Shown here in pieces: positions 33,776 through 45,254 of a stretch of 64,000 nucleotides of DNA. The position numbers and the translations under genes were made by a program. The stretch is from positions 744,001-808,000 of the forward strand of contig NW_024470382.1 of assembly GCF_900496995.4 (NCBI RefSeq), read 5' to 3'. Source of the DNA: Aquila chrysaetos chrysaetos (lineage: Eukaryota; Chordata; Aves; Accipitriformes; Accipitridae). Position 1 is the stretch's first letter. Each line of letters opens with the position of its first letter. Under the pieces are notes generated by a model, which saw only the letters and a list, made by a program, of their open reading frames with translations, was not told the origin of the DNA and searched no databases.

Positions 33776-36700
33776 ATGGCGGAGAGACCCCCCAGCCGCC
33801 CCAGGGTAGCCTGGGAGGAGGACAGGGCTTCCCAGGAGAGCAGCTCTCCCCCAGAGCTCTACAGGGTGTCCACGGCCCAGCCGCTGCAGACTGGTGAGTG
33901 AGTGGCCTCTGGGCTGGGAGTAGGGATGGGGCCAGCGAGCGCACCCTGCTCAGTGCCAGGGTCCCGTTTCCCCGGCATGCCGGCAGCGGGGGTCCAGCGG
34001 TCGGGGGGCACGGCAAAATGCTGGGTCAGCTCAGGGCTGGGAGCCGGCCCCAGCACAGCCACCCCCGGCGGGGAGAGAGCAGAAGGGACCCAGCTCCTTC
34101 TCCAGGGGACGGGCAGCGAGAGGCAGCTGGGCTGCCAGGAGGCAGCGATGCTCTGGGACGGGGACCTTGCCCGTCTGCAAGGGATTTCCTCAGCCCGATG
34201 AAGTCGGGGCTTTCCCTGCCACATCACGCCCCAGCATCGCAGCCCTTTTGCTGGGCACCCTCAAGCCCAAACACCTCCAGGGAGACTGCGCCAGGGGAGC
34301 GGGCACGGGGCTGGACGGAGGGCAGAGCTCCTTCTTCTGCTCTCTCCCGCCTTGGGGCCCTCTCGACAGCCCTCCTTGCTCTGCTCCTTGACTAGATGGC
34401 AGCCGGTTATCTGCCGATGAAGAGGAAGAGGAAACCGTGCACTGCATCCAGGCTTTTCTCACGAGCACCGAAAAGGTAACCGCAGTCATTCCCCTGCCAG
34501 CTCTGCCTGCGTCTCCTGATGGCCCCCCCAGCTCTGCTGCCTGCTGCCAGGCTGCTGGAGGGCTGCCGGCTGGGCAGAGCGACTCCCCGCCAGGTCCTCC
34601 ACAAGGCACTGCACCCCCCTGTGCTCTGGTCGAGCTGGCCGTGTGTCTCCCCCTCTCACGCTACCCCTTTGTCTCCCTGTCCCCCGGCTGCCAGGACGAG
34701 ACCCAGAAGATGCGTTTTCTCCAGAGCATCCGCACGATCTGCAGAGCCACCAGGCACAAGGGCTTGTCACAGGGCCTGGATGTCTTCTGCCATGGAGATG
34801 AGCTGGCAGGGAGTATCACGGTGAGGGGACACCCGGCGGGTTTGGCCGGGGGGCAAGGCCCCTGGGCACCGGCACACTGTGATGGCAGCGCTTAAGTGGG
34901 GACGGGGTGGTGGCGAGCGTGCGTGGACACCGAGCTGCCCCTCGGGGGACGTGGTTTCCGCTGAGAAGCCCTGCCAGCAGAGACCCCAGCACCGGGGGAG
35001 GAAGGGGGGCATTCTGGGGGCCGGCACCGGGCTGGGGACAGGGGGGCTCCGCCAGCCCCGCCGACCAGTGCCAGGTCTGCTGGCACTGGGTGCTGGCGGC
35101 TGACAGGTCCCATCCTGGCTGCGCTCTACAGGTGCTGCTGAAAGAGGAGCCCAGGGATCACCTGCGCACGGCAGTGCGGCAGCAAGCCATGCTTGCCATC
35201 TCTGCCTTGAGGTACTTGCCCAGCCCCTGCTTTGGCTGCCACCTCTCCGCAGCCAGCAGCCCTGGGCCTGGCTGGGGGGCAGCCCCCATCTGGGCGGAGT
35301 CAGACGGTGGCGTCTGCAGGAACTCTGCTCTCCCCTGTTCGGGGCTTGTCCGGAGGGCGGGAGGCATCAAGGACTGTCCTCTGGCCCAGGCCAGTGTCAG
35401 GGAGGGAGGAGGTGCCTCCAGGCAGGGCTCCCCCCACGGCCTCCGTCCTTCCCAGGGACCCATTCCCCAAAGGCGCCTCGAGGCACCACTCCCGGCACCT
35501 GTGTCCGACAGGCCCCTCTCTCTGCAGCTCAGTGGAGATGGTGCCGGAGGACCAAACGATGCACCTCTTAGACGCCTGCTTCAGCAGCGTCTTCTGCCTT
35601 CCTCCAAAAGAGGACATGCAGGGCTTGGACACTTCCCTCTACCACGAGGTAAGGGCTGGGTGAGCCCCAGGAGCTCTAGGGTCCCCTGGGGCCCCCGGTC
35701 GCCCTGTGCCGAGAGACGACCGGACATGCAAGGCAAGGCAGGCTCTTGGCTTTGCTTTCCCACCCTTGCTCTTTGCCCCCTTCCCACGGGCCTGGCCACA
35801 CCCAGTGCCTCAGGCTGCACTGCCCACAGCAGCTTGTCTGGCCTGAAGCCTCTCCCGGGCACCATGAGGCAGCGCGGCTGTCCTCCCCTTGAACGGGGAG
35901 TTCGGATCTGTCTCCTGCAGGTAAGAGGGACCGCCAAAAGACTGCCACCACCCTTTGTCCTCCTTGCAGACCCTGCACGCCATGGACTGCATGCTGCAGA
36001 CGTTGGTACTCCGCTCTCCTGCCTCCAGACTCAGCCAGGAGCTGCAGAGGATCTTGCAGGTCTGGCACGGGCAAAGCATGGGATTCGCAGGGGCTGCTCT
36101 CCACCCTGGGGGACAGCGCGTGTCCACTCTTGAGCGGACAGTCCCCACCCCACTGCCACGCACAGACCACACTGCAGGGAGGGTGCCAGCCTCCCGTGGG
36201 GGAGCCAGAGCTCTTCCAGAGCCCACTGTCACCTGGCTACAGGCAAAGTCCCTTTCCCCTCCGCGGAGTCCTCCTGTGTCATGAAAATGAAGTTAGTCCA
36301 GCCGGGAGTTCAGCAGTGCTGCTTCTGCTGGCACGGGCGTCAGCTCCCAGGGCACACCAGCAGCTTCTCTCCTCCCAGATGCTGCTGACCTTCACCAAGT
36401 CCCAGAGCGCGGCGGTGTGTGAGAGGGCCGTGAGGAGGATTGGGATGCTGATCTATTTGATGGCCAGATATTCCTCGCTGGAGGTAAGGAGCCAGGCCCC
36501 CTCCGGCCAGGCCGTCTCCCCTTCCCTGCACGCCAGAGCAGCCTGCAGCTCAGGGGTGCCTGCGAGGCAAGTCGGGGCACAGGTTAGGGCACTCAGCAAG
36601 GCTCTGCCCTGAAGCAGGGGTCTCGGCCCCTCCTTTCCCCAGGCTCTTCAATCCCCAGTCCCCTCTCTGCCAGGAGCCAGCTCTGCCCTCAGTCCTGCGC

Positions 36701-39700
36701 AGGACAGGACTGCCCCAGGAGCATGGCGGGAGCCCAGGCCTGGCAGCTCTCCCTGCGCAGGGATGCTGCCCAGCTCTAGCTGCTTTGGGAGCCGGGGCCG
36801 GCAGGGCCCTGCAAAGCTCCGACTCACCGGGCATCCAGCCCCGGCGGACTCTTGGCTTCACGGCTTTGGCCCGAGCTGCTGCCCCTCAGCCCTTCTGATG
36901 TTCTGCCTCCCTCGCCCAGGCCTGGCGCCCCTTTGGAAGAGAGGAGGACAGCCCTGCCTGCTACAGAGGCTTCCATATCCCCAAGCTGGGACAGCTGCTG
37001 GGACATCTCATCCTTCTCAGCTCTTGCAAGGACAAAGACACCAGCTGTGCCGCCTTGGATGCTCTTTACCTCCTCTTGATATTCCTCCTGCAGCAAAGAT
37101 GTAAGAGAAGCTCTGGTGGGCTGTGTCCCTCCACACGCACACATCTTTTGCTATGTCTGCTTGTTTTCGTGAGCATTGCCATCGACTGTTCCTGTGCTTG
37201 GTGGAGGCTGTCCATGAACGTCGGCCAGCTTCCCTGACCTCCTTTGCCCTTCACAGCTGCTTTCTGTAGCATCCCAACTCTCATTTTGCTGCAGAAGCTG
37301 AATGCTCACCTGAAGTCCAGGATCTGTTCTCTGCTGCTCTCCTTCCTCACTCCTCCCAGGATCTCAACCCTGGCTGTTTCCTGGGCCCTGCAGCCGCAGC
37401 CACAGCCACCCTCCATGACCACCTCCCACAACCACTTCTTCCCTATCAGTGAAGAGCAGATCCAGCTGGGCATCACGCCGGCTGCCCCCTCCAGTGCCTG
37501 TAGCAAGAAGCCGTCCCTTCTCCCAGTCCTTCTCCATCATTCCTGAGCAACGTTCCCATCTTGTTCCCATCGCCCGTCACCCTTTGCTTTACACCCCTGC
37601 CCACCACCTCCTCCCCGACCATGGGTCATAACCTCCCTCCTCCGCTGTTCCCAGTCCAAAGCGCTTTTTGGCAAAGAGGTGGAGTCCTAACGACTCTTCA
37701 GTGTTTCTCCCCTGTTTAGGCAGTGCGTGGCCAGAGGATAGTCCACAGCACCAAAGCGTGTGGGGAGCTGCCGGCACCTCCTGTCTTTCTTTGCACAGCA
37801 CCGGGGACTTGACCAAGGTAATGAGCTCTCCCCTTGCTGGGACTCCTGTCCATGGCATCGGCAGGGGAACTGTGCGAGCAAAGGGACCCAGAGTCAGCGG
37901 GGCCGGCATGGCCTCAGTGTCCCTGGTGAGAGGGTTCCTGCTGTCCCCAAGCAGGGACGATGTGAGGGCAGCACTCCAGTGTCCCAGCAGCAGCTCCAGC
38001 CCTCCTGGCCTCCAGCAAGCCCTGGATCTCTTTAGGGCCAGCACACTGTGCCCACGACCCCAACCCTCCTCCCTCACCCTGAGGGCCCTCTGTTCTCATC
38101 CTCCCCTGTGCAGTGACTGCAGCCCCTGCTGCCAGCTTTCCTGCAGGCACTGCTGGCAGCACTGCCGGGCCTCTCTTGCCAGAGCTGCTCTCATGGCTCA
38201 GCTAAGCATCACCACCAGGGCATTCGGTGTGACACGTCTTCCCTCCCTTCCTTCCTTCCTTCCTCCCTCCCATAGGCGTTTGGAAAATACCTCAAACCTG
38301 GGGAGAAGACAGATGTCATCCTCACGGCCATCAAGGCCATGACAGACACCAGCGCTTCTGACAAGGAGGGGGCCAGCAGCATGCTGGATGAGGCCATGAA
38401 AGACCCTGACTCCTGGCTGATGGACGTAAGCAGCCTGTGGCTGGATTTCCCTGCCCACAAGCCCTTTCAGGCTTGTTCGTTCTTTTCCTTCCTCCCTCCC
38501 TTCCCAAGCTGAAGCTCCCTTAAGCCAGCGGAGAGGGATGGGAAGGGCAGCAGTTTCAGTGGCAGCAGCTGGGGAAAGGGTTGCACTCCAGTGGCAGCAC
38601 CATCCTCACCTGTGTCCCCTCCAGGTGCCAAAGATCATTAATGGCATCCACGAAAACCTGGAGCACATCTGCACGGCGCCAGCCAGGCACAGCATAGACT
38701 CACTCCTTCTCCTGCTGACCAACCAGTACCCCAGCAAAGTGGTCAGAAGCCTGCTGAAGTACTCTAAACTAGCTGACAGGTACCGGCCCCAACAGCCCTG
38801 AGGGCTTGTTCCACATGGGGAGAGGGGCCCGGGGACTCTGGCTGCCAGACCCACGGAAAACTGCAGGACATCCCCGAGGAGCAGGGCCCTCCGTCCCACC
38901 ACGCCCTCCGGCTCCGCTGGGTCGGCCAGGCCCGCAGCAGCCAAAGCTGGCCAAGCCAGCCCACAGCCCTGCCACCAGGCTCCCCCCTGCCCCACAGGGA
39001 ACACCACCGCAGCCCTCTCCTGCCTGCCCAGGCAGGGCCCCCAGGCACTCCAATCCACGGGGGCAGGCAGACCCAGGGTTGCAGGACCCGGCACGGTGGC
39101 CGAGGCAGCCCTGCTGACAGAGCGCTCTGGGTCTGCAGTGCTGCCCTGGCCATGTGGAAGGTGATGTTCTCCCTGCTCCAGCCTTTGGAGAAGGTCTTGA
39201 GGGAGCTGCACAGAGAATACAGGAAGCGGCGGATCCACATGCTGTTTGGCACCATGACAGGGGACAGCAGCATCCTCTGCCTGGCCGTGAGTGACCAGAG
39301 CAAACCTGGCTCTCCTGCAGGGCTGTGTGTGCCTCTCGAGGAAAACAGGCACAGCCCTCTCCCCTCCCATCTGCCCCCAAACACTGCTCAGTTGCTCCTC
39401 AGAGGCGTGCGAACAAGAGGCTGATGACGGTCAGAGGACAGGAGGAGCCAACAAAGACACTGTGCGGTGTGCAGCGAGGCACAGGGCATGGGGGCGGCCA
39501 AGTGGCCCTCCGCAGGCAGAGCTGCCCCCAGGACGGGCTTTCTGGCCCCAGTGCCCTTGCCCTGAGCTGCCAGTGGGAACTGGGAGCCGCACGGTGCGGG
39601 GAGCCCTGCAGGCTCTGCCAGTCTCTCACTGCTGTCTTTGTTTCAGATCATCGCCACCAGCAACATTCCATCAGAGACCTTTGCTGCCGCGATCTCTTTC

Positions 39701-42700
39701 TGGGGGTGTCTGAGGGATGAGAGCCTGGAGGTGATCTCGCTGGTGCTCCAAGGCCTCATCACGCTGTCGCAGAGACCCGAGATGGTGAGTGGGGCATAGT
39801 CGAGTGGAGCCACATTGGCAGCCTGGAGGCTGGGGCAGGGGGTAACACGGTGGCTTGGCCTTGGCTGGGAGTCAGGAGGTGGGGTGCTGGCTCCAAACGC
39901 CTTCCCTGCCATGACGTGGCCTGCTGGCTTCCTGGGGAGCTCTCTGGGCACAGAGGGCTGGCTACCAACTCATCTGCGCTTTGGGCTGGTGGGAAAAGGG
40001 GCCGGCTGAGCAGGGGACATGGAGTCTTTGCTCTCCTAGCCTCCCTTTCCTCCCCTCGCTCTCCCCGCATCCCCATGAGTGTGCCCATGGCCACCGCCGG
40101 CCAGGAGGCTGCTGCAGCAATTCTCGTGCCTGCTGCCAGGAAGCTGGACGGGAGGCTGGTGCTCAGAGGCTGGAGCATTTTTGCCAGGGTGGTCTTTCAC
40201 CGCTTCGCAGAAAGGAAATGGTGTGTTTCATACAGGCAAGAAAAATGAAGGTCCTGCTGGAAGACATTGTGAAGACCCTGCAGTATGCCAGTGAAGATGT
40301 CCAGATGAAGGCCCTGCTTGTCTTCAGAAACATGCTGGGTCATATGACGAGGGAGGAGGCCAGTCCCATCGCTCTGAAGCTGGCAGAGAGGCTCCTGCTG
40401 CTCTTCAGCAATGTAAGGCTGCTGCAGGAGCCTGAGCCACGGCGATGGGCGCGCCGCAAGGAAAGCTGCCTGTCAGCCAAGCCCTGCGGTCGGCACTCAG
40501 GCAGGGCTGCTCCTCTCTGCACTCCCCTGGGCTCTGCAGCCCAGCATGGCTTCTCCCTGACAAGTTGATGCCTCCGGGCGACCTTGAGACCCCAGGCTGG
40601 GTCCCAGCCCGGCCCCTGGGCAAAGCACCAGCAGGCCAAGAGCTGCTCTCAGAGCCCCGAGGGCTCCCCTGGCTGCGCTGCCAGGCAGGACCAGACGTTC
40701 TGCCCAGGCACTGTAGCAGGGGGGCCGAGGCTGAGCCGGCAGCGTGTGCCCCAGGGGCGTTGACGAGGGCCAGCCTGGTCTCCTCCTCAGCCCGTCCCCG
40801 GGGAGCTCTGTGCTGGCGTGGCTGGTGCGGCTGGTGGTGAATGCTGGGTGGCTAGGGGAGCACTCGGAGGCACAGGCACCGCCTGATGGAAACCTCTCGC
40901 GTGGCCTTTCACGGGCCCGGGGCCGTTCAGCCACTGCTGCAGATCTGGTCCACAGATCCCGCGTTCAGAACCCGACGCCGCAGCATCTCCCCTCGCATCA
41001 GCCACGCTAAAGCCCTTGCTCACCGTGGGCAGGGAGCGGCTGTTGCTGAAGTTCTCCTGTCTTCCTCCCGACCAGGCGTCCAGCCAGCTGCGAGAGTCCT
41101 CCATCTGCCTCTTCAGAGACGTGATGCAGATGGTGGTGTGGAGACACAGGAGAAAAATGAGGAAGAACGTGCAGCGGGGCCTGCTCCCACTGCTCTTTCA
41201 CATGAGTGACCAGACCCAGAGCGTGGCCAAGGTACAGATTCAAACCCGACCAGTGACGCGAGGAAGGGTGTGCTGACACCACAGGGGTGATCTGGGCATG
41301 AGGGGCAAGGGCTGCTGACAGTCGGAGTCTAGGAATATGTGCCACCTCAGGGTCCCACCGCTTGAGTCACTGAGCACAGGGCAGAGCTCCCCTCCTTCCC
41401 TGCACCGGTCCCACCGCTGCCTTCCTCCTCCCCCCGTGCCTCCTTCCCCCATGCAGCCCTCCTCCGGCACAGCTCTGAGGAAGGTCCCCGCGGCGTGAGC
41501 AGGGGCAGAGAAGCCGGCACGGACGTTTCCAACACCTGCCCCACCTGCTCCAGCAGGGCTCAGCAGCAGCCTGTGGCCACCGAGCACGCAAGTCCCTACA
41601 GGCTTCCCAGCCGTCCCTGCAGGCGTCGGAGGCCAGGGCTTTGAGCCCCCAGGGCTGTGCCCAAGAGCCCCCCAGATGTTTGCGCCGGGCCATGTCCCAG
41701 CTCCCTGAGGGCAGGACTGCCGCAGGAACAAAACCCCGCTCACCGAGGTCCCCTTGCGTGGGGCCAGCGAACTTGGCCTCTGCACAGAACTGCAGTGCCT
41801 GCAAGGGGCGCAGAGCCAGCTTGTTCCCCAGGCTGGGGCAGGGAGAGCATGGGAAGGGAGATGCAGCTGGAGGCAGACTGGCCCCGCATCCCGGGACCAA
41901 AGCTCTGCCCACGCAGCGCCTGGGCACGAAGGAGCTGGGGCAGCCCCAGCTGGGGAGCCAAGCATTCTGCTGGGGGATGCCCATGGGAGGTGCTGCTGGC
42001 GCCGTCCTGCCCCAGCGTCTCTGGGACTCCAGCCCTCGCTGCCTACAGCCGTGGGCTTACACCTCCTTTGCCCTCCAGTCTGCCCCCAGCCCTGGCAGCA
42101 GCTCAGCAGCTCTTGAGGATCTCTGTTCTGCTAGCTGGCAGCATGAGATACGTGAGGTGGTGGCTGCCCCGTGTCCCTGCCCCGGGAATTGACTCCAGTT
42201 CAGACTCGGGCCCCCGCCGCCTCTTCCCATAACGGGCTGGGAACGGTCCGGAGCCTTGCCAAGAAGCAGGGGACGCCAGGTCTCCTTCCTAGGGCTGTGG
42301 TGACATCTCCCAGCCTCTGCTGCACTGCAGGCCTCCAGGGAAGCCCTCCTAGCTGCTGCGGAATTCCTGGAGCAGAAGCAGCTCAAGTACCTGACCCAGA
42401 CGGAGCAGGCATGGAGGATTGGAGAGTGCTTGGTGAGGACAACCCCCAAGCCCCAGGGCCAGGCTGGATGAGGGCTGCCCCACGTGCCCGTGGGGTGGGC
42501 TGTGCAGCTGTGCCTCCCCTGCCCTGCTCCAGCCCGGAGCCCGGAGCCTGGAGCTGCATCCTCCTTCCCTGCCCTCAAGGGCTCTTCTCCAGGACTCTCT
42601 CCCCTCCCCGCACACGCCCCAGGGTGCTGAAGGTGACCCCGGCCCATCTGGGCCCGGGCAGCAGGATGGAGGGGTCTCAGTACCGCTGGGCCCCCTCTGC

Positions 42701-43702
42701 GTGCGGCTCTTTCTGGACCTCGGCCCCACAGGGCTCCTGGCTGGGTGACGGGAAAGGCCTGGCGGGGGAAGGGGGTGCTGGGAGGAAGGACTGCTCTGGC
42801 TGGCTGGGGAGGGTCTGTGCCAGCCCCGTGCCCTTGTGCTCTCTCCAGCTGGTGCAGGCCAGGAACAGGGTGGAAGAATACCTGTGGCAGAGCCTGCTGT
42901 ACCTGAATGATGCTCAGGCCAGCGTGCAAGAGGAGGCCATCAGGTTCACCGGTAAGCCACAGCCCCTGGAATCCGTCTTCTGGCAGCCTGGCCCCACTCC
43001 CAGCCACTGCGCTGGCAGCAAGGAGCAGCCTGGGGCTGCCAGAGCCCCGGCTGCCCCGTGCAGGGCCTGGGCAGACAGGGGCTCTGCGCTTCCCTCCCAC
43101 CCCTGCCCGTGCAAGTGAGCCTGGTGGCCGCCTTGCTCAGTGCCCCCCTGCCTCGGGTGCTGTCCTTCCCTGGGGTCGCCCTGCTGAGGGGGAGGAGGCC
43201 GTGCAGCCGAGCCGGCAGGGCCGGGCTCTGCGCTGCTAGGAGAGTGCTGGGGAGCGAGAGGTCTGACGACGCTCTGTGCCTAGGGCTTGCCACGCGGCAC
43301 CTGAGGGACCAAAGTGCGGAGAGGCTGCAGGAAGTCTGTGATGGTGAGCGGGGGCAGTGCTTGTGGGGCTAGGAACAGACCTGGGACGGATGCGGCCATG
43401 CCTTGCCCTGCTCCGGGGAAACACTTCGGGGCCAGGGGAACATCTCAGGGGCCAGGGACAGAGCCGGGTGGGGCTGGCGTGCTCCAGAGGGGATGCCTGG
43501 GGGTCTCTGGAGACACGGGGGTTTCATCTCTGCTCCGTGTCTTTCTGTCGCAGCCCTCAAGCCCTTGCAGGGAGACATCGAGCCCTCCATCCGTTCGCTG
43601 GCAGCTCAGACCATGCTGATCGTGGGTTCTCCAAGGAAGCGGCCAGCATCAGGATGGACCAGGGTGCTGTGCTGCTGGCCCTGCAAAGCCAGGGAAAGGT
43701 GA
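33776..43702 (+). CDS. Maestro HEAT-like repeat-containing protein (MROH family), intact 19-exon gene
   Basis: Coding exons: 33,776-33,893; 34,396-34,475; 34,695-34,820; 35,132-35,211; 35,528-35,648; 35,970-36,059; 36,379-36,483; 36,920-37,100; 37,720-37,817; 38,276-38,425; 38,625-38,779; 39,139-39,286; 39,647-39,784; 40,236-40,412; 41,076-41,231; 42,331-42,432; 42,849-42,951; 43,284-43,343; 43,554-43,702. All junctions keep phase, and the 2,337 nt give 778 codons plus stop. Maestro-family text includes RFLQSIRTICRA, MLLTFTKSQSAAVCERAVRR, IPKLGQLLGHLILL, FGKYLKPGEKTDVIL, IINGIHENLEHI, ALAMWKVMFSLLQPLEKVL and MGHMTREEA-like helices. HEAT repeats are paired helices forming a protein-interaction solenoid; the function of avian MROH copies is unknown to me. 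There is no signal peptide or membrane span, so it is presumably cytosolic. Orthology to a numbered MROH is not claimed. The start ATG (MAERPPSRP) is plausible but could have an upstream exon. Confidence 0.88.
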
Positions 43703-43725
43703 AGGTCTCCTTGGGAAAATGGAAA

Positions 43726-43731
43726 ATTAAA
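43726..43731 (+). terminator. Poly(A) signal ATTAAA of the MROH gene
   Basis: ATTAAA lies 24 nt after the MROH stop codon, a common variant signal. The paralogous pseudogene has AATAAA at the equivalent place (29,359-29,364), which supports the assignment. Confidence 0.65.
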
Positions 43732-44361
43732 GCTGCATCAGCCAACTCAGCGCTGTGGTCTCCTTCCCGCGGGGAGCGCCCCGAGCAGGCAGAGCAGGCA
43801 GCGCCGTTCCTGCCCTCTGCCGCTGCCTGCAGGACAGCTCATCCCTCAGCACACCTTGGCCACTCAAGACTTTGTTTGACAAGTTCACCCCTCGGCCAGG
43901 CTCTCCCCGAGAAGCAGCTGTGTTTGTTCACCCCCTGCAGAAATCTTTTCTTCAGGGGGGTGGAGGGCGAAGGGGAAATGGCAGCCCCCAGAAGAAGCAG
44001 GGCTGCCTGGGGAGCTGCCCAACGCCCTCCCTTTCCAGCAGCCCGTGGCAGCCCAGCACACACTGGCTCGGGGTGCCCTTGCAACAGAGCCCCAGCTGCC
44101 CCGCTGGACCACAAAAACCCGGAGGGGAAGAGGAGAGAAGCTTTAGGCAACCTGGCCCCTCCCGAGACAGCCCAGTGCAGGAAAAGGCACCCGCGCTCTG
44201 CCAAGCTGGCCAGTCGTCTCTCGGTCCCGGTCTTCAGAGGTGGCTCTGGGCACCTCCTGCGTGCTCTGGGCTGGCACAGCCTTGCCCGTGAGCCACGGGA
44301 AGTTTCCCTCTCCCTGAGTCCAGAGTCCTGCCCCATAGGCGGCACCCTGGGGCAAAGGGGA
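43732..44361. other. MROH 3' flank
   Basis: Downstream flank of the MROH gene. The part at 43,835-43,935 is homologous to the pseudogene flank at 29,455-29,555, showing that the MROH duplication unit extended past the gene. No further exon is seen; overlapping open frames on both strands reflect high GC. Confidence 0.5.
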
Positions 44362-44560
44362 GAGGAACCAAGAGGTTCCCCTCCTTCGCAGGGTCCCAAG
44401 CGTCAACTGTAGCATCTTGCCCGTCCTTTGTAGTGCCCAGAGCCTCACGTTTCGGGCCGAAATCCTCAGTTTTAGGGTCTAAACCCACCTTTGATGGCCC
44501 ACAGCCTTTCCTCAGGGCCCACAGCTCCATCGTGAGGCTCCAAGCCCTCAAGGTGGAGCT
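44362..44560 (-). repeat. Diverged inverted 21-bp repeat stretch
   Basis: Same sequence type and order as 14,205-14,375 (shared AACCAAGAGGTTCCCCTCCT, then GTGCCCAGA and CCCACCTTT motifs), in inverted orientation relative to the array at 45,255. It marks a second, more ancient paralogous segment at the right end of the MROH block. Confidence 0.75.
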
Positions 44561-44599
44561 CGTTGCCTGGCAACGCCCACCCAGTAGTCTGGAGGGAGT

Positions 44600-45065
44600 C
44601 AGTGGACCCAGGAGAGCCAATCACATTCGAGGAGGGCAGGGGGGGCGGGCAAGGCACGTGATTGATATGTAACCAACCAGTCAAGGTTCGGGGCCTGCAG
44701 GAAAGGTGGCAGGAGTGGAAAAAGCTGGGTACTGGGGGGCAGGGCACGCCGGCTCCACCAATCATAGCTGGCAGTAGAGCAGCACAAAGATGATCGATAA
44801 GCGGTCTGACCCATCATTTGATGGGAGGAGCAAGGGAGAAATCCCAAGCAGCCAATCAGAGGAAACGTCACCTCAGGGGAGGGCGGGCAGCACACCTCGG
44901 CACACTGACAGCCCAGGCAGCCAATCACAGAGAGCATCACCTCAGGTGAACTGCACCTGGGCAGCCCTGTGGCCCAATCAGAGGCAGCCCTCAGGGAAGG
45001 GCAGGCCCCAAACCAGAGCACAGTGACAGCCTAGGGGACCAATCCGAGGCAGCATCACCTCAAGA
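44600..45065 (+). promoter_or_regulatory. Tandem CCAAT-box array
   Basis: Six forward CCAAT pentamers at 44,617, 44,758, 44,852, 44,921, 44,974 and 45,039, mostly in the strong NF-Y form CCAATCA/CCAATCAG. The last four lie in imperfect tandem units of about 53-70 bp in which CCAATCAGAGG is followed by GCATCACCTCAG and ACAGCC. The array ends about 200 bp before the 21-bp repeat. CCAAT repeats on one strand at this spacing are a classical promoter or enhancer arrangement, but I could not attach a transcript. It may equally be a minisatellite that happens to carry CCAAT. Confidence 0.6.
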
Positions 45066-45254
45066 GAGGAGACTGACAGCCCTCCCCACCTGTGCTGACC
45101 GATGGGAGAAGGATGCGAGCTACGCTGGGGACCAGACCCAGCTTCGACATGGCACACGCGGGGCCTGCCCCGAGGCCCAGCAGCCCCCAGCCCAGGCCCA
45201 GGGCCCCTACCATCCCTTCCACCCCTGCCCCCGCTCTCCCTCCCGCCTTACGTA

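Noticed and set aside
34907..36133. 408-codon plus-strand ORF
   Set aside because: It crosses MROH exons and introns in the wrong frame for the exons, whose true frame is fixed by maestro sequence and splice phase.
44362..44560. Possible exon of a gene downstream of MROH
   Set aside because: It aligns with the inverted 21-bp repeat at 14,205-14,375.
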